Below the pieces are notes generated by a model that saw nothing but the letters and a program-made list of their open reading frames with translations, had not been told where the DNA came from and made no database searches. Both the position numbers and the translations under genes were made by a program. DNA of 64,000 bases. Source: Microbacter sp. GSS18 (GTDB lineage: Bacteria; Actinomycetota; Actinomycetes; Actinomycetales; Microbacteriaceae). Location: positions 2,294,001-2,358,000 of the forward strand of contig CP119753.1 in NCBI GenBank assembly GCA_029319145.1, read 5' to 3'. Below, piece after piece: positions 59,412 to 64,000 of this stretch (positions are counted from its first letter, which is position 1; every line of letters starts with the position of its first letter).

Positions 59412-59540
59412 GCACTCGACCCTACCGGTGGAGGAGGGTCTGGGCCGGAAGTTTTCCTGCCAGAACATGCTCTGCACGACATTCCTCTTACAATCGAGCG
59501 AGAAACACCCAAGACGACCGTACGAGGATCGGAGGTTCCC
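59412..59540. promoter_or_regulatory. Divergent control region between the Lrp and DUF6421 genes
   Basis: This 129-base spacer is AT-richer than its surroundings (AAGTTTTCCTG, GACATTCCTCTTACAATCG). TACAAT at 59489-59494 is a plausible -10 box for the + strand gene; its -35 box is poor, as expected for an activated promoter. Lrp regulators usually bind next to their own gene, so this is the likeliest operator. Confidence 0.4.
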
Positions 59541-60974
59541 ATGCCCGGCATCACGCCCGCGCTTCCCGCGCCGACGGCGATCATCGGCGAGCCCGAGGTC
59601 GTCGAGGACGCGCGCATCGCCGAATCCTCCGCCGCGTGGCTCCTGCTGAAGGACGCCGCGACGCGCCTGCAGTCCCTGCAGGCCAAGGACGGCAGCGTTC
59701 CGGACGCCGCCGATCGCGCCGCGGCCGCCGGACTGGTCGACGCCATCACCGCCGGCATCCGCGCGCTGACGCCCGCCTTCCCCCACGACGGCGCCTACCT
59801 GGCGGCAGTGGTGCGCGACTTCGAACGCTGGGCCGCCGACGGCTTCGGCGTGCCGGACTTCCTGGACTCGCTCGTGCAGTTCCAGCCGCAGGAGCACCGC
59901 GTCGACGGCATCCGCCACCTCGTCGTCTTCCCGATGTACACGCAGAACGGCTCGCAGAACCGGTTCGTCGAGGCGCTCATCGCCGAGGCGATCTGGCCCG
60001 ATTTCATCGCGCGTCTCGAGACCGAATACACCAACCGCCTGTTCGTGTCGCTGCGTCTGGTCGACTTCACGCCGGGGTACGACACCAACTCGGCCGTGCT
60101 GTTCCCCGAGACGGTCGCGATGCGGGAGATCCCGACCTTCACCTGGGGCGCGATCTTCCAGGACCGCGAAGCGGCGCGCTACCGGCGCGTCGTGCGGGCC
60201 GCATCCGAGATCACCAAGCTCGACCTGCCCGCGGGCGCCGCGCTCATGCTGGACGACCAGGACCTCACCGAGAAGACGTTCGTGATGTGGGACCTGATCC
60301 ACGACCGCACGCACATGCGCGGCGATCTTCCGTTCGACCCGTTCATGATCAAGCAGCGGATGCCGTACTTCCTGTACTCCCTCGAGGAGCTGCGCTGCGA
60401 CCTGACGGCCTATCGCGAGTGCGTCGCGATCCAGCAGCGCCTGGAAGCGCGGGTGGCGACCGGCGACGAGCTCGACGCGAGCGAGAGCGAGATGCTCGAC
60501 CACGCGAAGCTCGTTCAGTACGCCGTGCTGTTCGACCGGATCTTCCGCTTCGCCATCACGGGCTCGCGCGTGCGCAACTACGACGGACTCGGCGGTCAGC
60601 TGCTGTTCGCGTGGCTGCACCAGCGCGACGTGCTGCACTGGACCGACACGGCGCTCGCGATCGACTGGGCCGACGTGTCCGCGGCGGTCATCGCCCTCGG
60701 CGATGCCATCGACGAGCTGTATTGGCGCTCGATCGACCGGCCCAAGACGGCGCACTGGCTGGCGGCGTACGAACTCATCCGCCAGACCCTGGCGCCGAAC
60801 CCCGCATCGACGTGGGCGCGCGGTCTGCCGGACGCTGTGCTGGCCGGTCCCCCGCGCGGCTACACCGACGCCGTGCTGGACGACGAGTTCCCGCTGTCGA
60901 TGTTCTATGAAGCGCTCGAGAAGAAGATGCGCCCCGTGATCGCCTCCACGTCCGGCATCACCGGTCGCGCCTGA
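59541..60974 (+). CDS. DUF6421-like protein of unknown function
   Basis: A 477-residue soluble, mostly helical protein that I match to DUF6421 by overall character, with moderate certainty. Notable conserved-looking stretches are VFPMYTQNGSQNRFVEALI, DFTPGYDTNSAVLFPETV, MWDLIHDRTHMRGDLPFDPF (His and Asp that could bind metal), LEELRCDLTAYRECV and LLFAWLHQRDVLHWTD. The pattern HDRTHMRG next to ExLRCDLxAYxE suggests a metal-dependent enzyme. The ATG has GGATCGGAGG 6 bases upstream. It is followed by the SDR gene across a spacer with a long hairpin, and both probably respond to the Lrp regulator. Function is unknown. Confidence 0.78.
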   Translation: MPGITPALPAPTAIIGEPEVVEDARIAESSAAWLLLKDAATRLQSLQAKDGSVPDAADRAAAAGLVDAITAGIRALTPAFPHDGAYLAAVVRDFERWAADGFGVPDFLDSLVQFQPQEHRVDGIRHLVVFPMYTQNGSQNRFVEALIAEAIWPDFIARLETEYTNRLFVSLRLVDFTPGYDTNSAVLFPETVAMREIPTFTWGAIFQDREAARYRRVVRAASEITKLDLPAGAALMLDDQDLTEKTFVMWDLIHDRTHMRGDLPFDPFMIKQRMPYFLYSLEELRCDLTAYRECVAIQQRLEARVATGDELDASESEMLDHAKLVQYAVLFDRIFRFAITGSRVRNYDGLGGQLLFAWLHQRDVLHWTDTALAIDWADVSAAVIALGDAIDELYWRSIDRPKTAHWLAAYELIRQTLAPNPASTWARGLPDAVLAGPPRGYTDAVLDDEFPLSMFYEALEKKMRPVIASTSGITGRA

Positions 60975-60996
60975 CCCCCGCATGCGCGCCCGCCGG

Positions 60997-61067
60997 GCCA
61001 CCCCCTTTCCGCCGACCCATCCCTTCTGCGACGGTGGAGGCAGGGTGGCTCTGCGGAAAGGGGTGGC
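60997..61067 (+). promoter_or_regulatory. Long inverted repeat enclosing the SDR ribosome-binding site
   Basis: GCCACCCCCTTTCCGC (60997-61012) pairs with GCGGAAAGGGGTGGC (61053-61067) over 15 bp with one bulged C; the loop is 40 bases. The right arm contains GGAAAGGGG, the ribosome-binding site of the SDR gene at 61071. In folded mRNA this site would be hidden, so the structure may control translation. No aptamer class is recognised. Confidence 0.75.
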
Positions 61068-61070
61068 TCG

Positions 61071-61757
61071 ATGACTGCTGACCGGCAGGTCGCGGGACGG
61101 GCGGTGCTCATCGCGGGGGCGACGAGCGAGAGCGGGACGGCGGCAGCGCGCGCGCTGACGGACGCGGGCGCCCGCGTCATCGCGGTGGGGCGGGATGCCG
61201 GCAAGCTCGCCGACCTCGCCGCCGAGGTACCGGGCGTGACGACCGAGACGTGCGACCTGTCGGACGAAGCCGCGGTGCTGGCACTCGCCGACCGCGTGCA
61301 CGCGACGGCGGGGCCGGTCGCCGGCGTGCTGCATCTCGTGGGCGGCTGGCGCGGTGGCGGGGGCCTCGCCGGACAGAGCGACGCGGACTACCGGTTCCTC
61401 GAGAACTCGCTCACGGCGCTTCGCCACGTCTCCCGCGCCTTCGACGCCGACCTGCGAGCATCGACGGCCGCACGCCTCGCCGTCGTGTCCTCGACGGCGG
61501 TGACCCGGCCGCTCGCCGGCGGCGCCAACTACGCCGCCGTCAAGGCCGCGACCGAAGCCTGGACCCGCGCCGTCGCGCAGGGGTTCGCGAAGGCCGCGCG
61601 CGACGGCGGGGAGCCGCTGCGGGCCGCCGCCGTGATCTTCCGCGTGAAGACCCTCGCCGGCCTCGAGGACGCCCTCGCGAACGCGTTCTGCGCCCTGTGG
61701 GACCGGGACGCGGATGCCGTGAACGACACCGTCATCGACCTCACCGAGGCCGCCTGA
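61071..61757 (+). CDS. Short-chain dehydrogenase/reductase
   Basis: A 228-residue Rossmann-fold SDR. The coenzyme motif is AVLIAGATSESGTAAARAL, a variant of TGxxxGxG in which the last glycines are altered. The catalytic Ser is in LAVVSSTAVTRP and Tyr-Lys in GGANYAAVKAATEAW, so the active site is intact. Arg in VGRDAGK after the second strand suggests NADP(H). The ribosome-binding site lies in a long hairpin (60997-61067). It is probably co-regulated with the DUF6421 gene, and both may process the same intermediate. It is convergent with the MFS gene; the 150 bases between (61758-61907) show no clear signal. Confidence 0.88.
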   Translation: MTADRQVAGRAVLIAGATSESGTAAARALTDAGARVIAVGRDAGKLADLAAEVPGVTTETCDLSDEAAVLALADRVHATAGPVAGVLHLVGGWRGGGGLAGQSDADYRFLENSLTALRHVSRAFDADLRASTAARLAVVSSTAVTRPLAGGANYAAVKAATEAWTRAVAQGFAKAARDGGEPLRAAAVIFRVKTLAGLEDALANAFCALWDRDADAVNDTVIDLTEAA

Positions 61758-61907
61758 GACGCGACGTGCATGCCGCGTCCACGCAGCGCGGAAACGTCCG
61801 CCCGGAACATCGATCCGACGAAGCCGGACGGGCAGGCCCCGTCGCACGCGTCCGCGGGCCGTCCATCCGGGGCTCCGACCGACGGCCGCGTCCACGCGCG
61901 GGGCGGC

Positions 61908-63392
61908 TCAGCGGCGCGGATCGACCGCCTCGCTCCCGACGTCCTGAGGCGGTGGATCGGCCACCGGCACCGAAGCCGTCTGGCCGGCGAAGCGCAGCGA
62001 GAGCACACGGTACGACCGCGTGAGGAACGCCAGCCCGGCCAGCACCGACAGGATGAGCCCCGAGAAGAGGAAGACCAGGGCGATGCCGCGGGCGTCCCCC
62101 GGCCCCAGGAGCCACTCCCACGTCGCCCGCCCGCCGTCGGATTCCATGTACGGGATGATCCAGAACTCCGCGATGGGCGCGATGAGGAAGGCCGTGACGG
62201 GCGCCGCAGCCGATTCGAACGCCGCGGCGAAGCCGAACACGCGACCCTGCTGGCGGAACGGCACGACCTTCTGGATGACGGTCTGCTCAGCCGCCTCCAC
62301 GGCGGGGACCACGGCCATGTAGAGCCAGATCCCCACGGCGTACAGCAGCCACCATTCGCGGATCGTGAACAGGGCGCCGAGGATCCCCATCCCGACCACC
62401 AGCAGCAGCATCGTGCGGATCGGATTGCGGCCGAGCCCGAACTTCGCGATGACGGCGCCGCCGAGGATGAAGCCCGTCGACGCGACACCCAGGACCACGC
62501 CCCACACCTCGACGCGGAACAGCGTGAGGCCGTACGGGTCCATGAGGGCCATGTACACGCCGCCGATGAGGTTGTTGAGGGTGGTGAACAGGATCAGGGC
62601 CATAAGGCCCGGCACCGAGCGGATGGCGCGCCATGCGCCGCGCACGTCGACGGGCGGGCCATGCTCGGAGTCGGGCTCGGGCTGGGGCTCGGGGATGCGC
62701 AGCGTGAGCAGGTGCGCGAGCGCGAGCGCCGTGAATACGAGCGCGATGACCAGCGTGCCGCCCATGCCGAGCAGCCCCACCGACAGTCCGCTGAACACGC
62801 TCGTGACCATGAACGCGATGCCTGTCACGGTGCCGACCATGCCGTTGGCGTTGGCGTGGCGCTCGACCGGGACGAGCAGCGTCACGGTCGTCGACAGCGC
62901 GATGTTGCGCATGTTCTCGATCACCGAGCCGAACAGGATGATGCCCGAGAACAGCCAGAACCACGGGCCGCCGAGATCCAGCAGCGCCGACTCGGGCTGC
63001 GCGATGTACAGCGCGCCGGCGACGAGGAACGACCCGAGCGTCACGAGGCTCGACAGCACCATCACGCGGTGTTTGCGGTAGCGGTCGACGAGGGTGCCGA
63101 ACAGCATCGCGAACAGCGCCACGAGCAGCATGTAGGCCCCGCCGATGATGCCGGTGGCGAGCACCGATTGGGTCTCGATGTACACCCAGAAGGTCAGGGC
63201 GAACCACAGGAAGCTCGTCGTGATGTTCGCCACGGCGGTGTTGACCAGCACCTGGAGGAACGTGCGCATGCCGTTCGGCGGCGGCGTGATCGCCGCAGCC
63301 GACGCCGAGGCCTCGGCTGCGGATGCTCCGGAGCCGGCGTTCGTGTCGGCCCGGTCTGCCCCCGACGACGGGCCGGGCGAGGAGTCTTCCAC
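61908..63392 (-). CDS. Major facilitator superfamily transporter, efflux type
   Basis: A 494-residue MFS protein with about 12 membrane segments between residues 40 and 465. The MFS motif after the second segment is GTLVDRYRKHRVMV. The N-terminal tail is Ala/Ser-rich, and the protein resembles macrolide-exporter type MFS_3 proteins (LVNTAVANITTSFLWFALTF). The start chosen is the GTG giving VEDSSPGPSSG; a later in-frame Met (GMRTFLQVL) just before the first membrane segment is an alternative. The substrate is unknown. It is divergent from the threonine-aldolase-like gene, 72 bases away. Confidence 0.85.
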   Translation of the reverse strand: MEDSSPGPSSGADRADTNAGSGASAAEASASAAAITPPPNGMRTFLQVLVNTAVANITTSFLWFALTFWVYIETQSVLATGIIGGAYMLLVALFAMLFGTLVDRYRKHRVMVLSSLVTLGSFLVAGALYIAQPESALLDLGGPWFWLFSGIILFGSVIENMRNIALSTTVTLLVPVERHANANGMVGTVTGIAFMVTSVFSGLSVGLLGMGGTLVIALVFTALALAHLLTLRIPEPQPEPDSEHGPPVDVRGAWRAIRSVPGLMALILFTTLNNLIGGVYMALMDPYGLTLFRVEVWGVVLGVASTGFILGGAVIAKFGLGRNPIRTMLLLVVGMGILGALFTIREWWLLYAVGIWLYMAVVPAVEAAEQTVIQKVVPFRQQGRVFGFAAAFESAAAPVTAFLIAPIAEFWIIPYMESDGGRATWEWLLGPGDARGIALVFLFSGLILSVLAGLAFLTRSYRVLSLRFAGQTASVPVADPPPQDVGSEAVDPRR

Positions 63393-63464
63393 GCGCAGAT
63401 CGTACTCCGCGCCGCCGACACCGCGATGCGGCCGCCGGGCGCCGAGGACGTAGGCTGGAAGATC

Positions 63465-64000
63465 GTGACGACCATCCACGACCCCAGCGTCCGCGGCTTC
63501 GCCTCCGACAACTACTCCGGTGTGCACCCCGAGGTGCTCGCCGCGATCGCGGCGGCCAACGGCGGCCACCAGATCGCCTACGGCGAGGACGACTACACGG
63601 CGCGCCTGCAGGAGCTCTTCGCCCGCCACCTCGGGGCGGGCGTCGAGGCGTTCCCGGTGTTCAACGGCACCGGTGCGAACGTCGTCGGACTGCAGTCGAT
63701 GCTCCCCCGCTGGGGTGCCGTGATCGCCGCTTCGACCGCCCACATCAACGTCGACGAGGGCGGGGCCCCCGAGCGCGTCGCGGGCATCAAGATCCTGAAC
63801 GTCCCGACCGAGGACGGCAAGCTCACCCCCGAGCTGGTCGACCGTGAGGCCTGGGGCTGGGGCGACGAGCATCGCGCCCAGCCGCTCGTGGTGTCGATCA
63901 CGCAGTCCACCGAGCTCGGCACCCTCTACAGCCCCGACGAGATCCGTGCTCTCGCCGACCACGCGCACGCCCGCGGCATGCGCCTGCACCTGGACGGCGC
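63465..64000 (+). CDS. Threonine-aldolase-like PLP enzyme, N-terminal part (3' end outside window)
   Basis: The first 178 residues of a beta-eliminating-lyase/threonine aldolase family protein: GFASDNYSGVHPEVLAAIAAANGGHQIAYGEDDYT, given here by its parts FASDNYSGVHPEVL and YGEDDYT, then FPVFNGTGANVVGLQ (phosphate-binding turn), TAHINVDEGGAPE and a final RLHLDGA with the PLP Asp. The PLP lysine lies beyond the window. Start: GTG with GGAAG 4 bases upstream. Low-specificity threonine aldolases split threonine and allo-threonine to glycine and acetaldehyde. The gene runs off the end of the sequence. Confidence 0.9.
   Translation, partial: MTTIHDPSVRGFASDNYSGVHPEVLAAIAAANGGHQIAYGEDDYTARLQELFARHLGAGVEAFPVFNGTGANVVGLQSMLPRWGAVIAASTAHINVDEGGAPERVAGIKILNVPTEDGKLTPELVDREAWGWGDEHRAQPLVVSITQSTELGTLYSPDEIRALADHAHARGMRLHLDG

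Noticed and set aside
58926..61895. An open frame of 989 codons that would extend the Lrp regulator far upstream
   Set aside because: Only the last 161 residues match the Lrp family. The rest is antisense to the DUF6421 and SDR genes.

Overview
The window is high-GC DNA with GTG/TTG starts, four-base ATGA/GTGA gene overlaps and ribosomal, elongation-factor and RNA-polymerase proteins of actinobacterial type. Gene content and RpoB, RpsL and EF-Tu sequence point to Microbacteriaceae, most likely a Microbacterium-like species. I inferred this from protein sequence by eye, without a database search. I see no rRNA, tRNA, CRISPR array, transposase or phage gene.

Layout. (1) 1-4529: edge of an exopolysaccharide locus, with the end of a sugar-phosphate transferase, two convergent paralogous GT4 glycosyltransferases and a DUF4012 membrane protein. 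(2) 4598-9316: the str operon on the minus strand (rpsL-rpsG-fusA-tuf), with a promoter, a structured leader and a terminator. (3) 9333-23211: a tightly overlapping seven-gene minus-strand operon: Ser/Thr kinase, giant Ig-like/FN3 protein, MoxR ATPase, DUF58 protein, TgpA-like transglutaminase-fold protein that lacks the catalytic Cys and His, DUF5684-FHA protein and a tail-anchored protein. No phosphatase is present. (4) 23335-26937: small membrane and lipoprotein genes, including a convergent pair that look like distant paralogues. (5) 27046-34777: rpoBC, with rpoB probably starting at TTG, and back-to-back divergent promoters. (6) 34871-40084: an acidic lipoprotein, then an overlapping two-gene unit encoding a CHAT protease-like protein and an alpha/beta-hydrolase-caspase fusion. 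This pair is the best candidate for an undescribed system. (7) 40089-46848: 5-oxoprolinase genes (pxpA and a fused pxpBC), a spermidine-synthase-like protein, a TPR protein, a SprT-like protein, a ComB-like phosphatase, a SRPBCC-like protein and a hemerythrin-domain protein. (8) 47045-61757: a catabolic cluster that reads as reductive pyrimidine (or hydantoin) degradation: carbamoyl-amide hydrolase, dihydropyrimidinase, LLM flavin/F420 oxidoreductase, NitT/TauT-type ABC importer, class III aminotransferase, malonate/methylmalonate-semialdehyde dehydrogenase, alcohol dehydrogenase, Lrp regulator, DUF6421 protein and SDR. (9) 61908-64000: an MFS exporter and the start of a threonine-aldolase-like gene.

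How the genes work together. In the catabolic cluster the importer and regulator frame a route from a cyclic ureide through N-carbamoyl-beta-amino acid and beta-amino acid to a semialdehyde and acyl-CoA. Dihydropyrimidine dehydrogenase is absent. The spacers of this cluster carry unusually long inverted repeats. Two of these are members of one palindrome family whose arms have changed together, one abuts a tandem duplication of the preceding gene's 3' end, and another encloses a ribosome-binding site.
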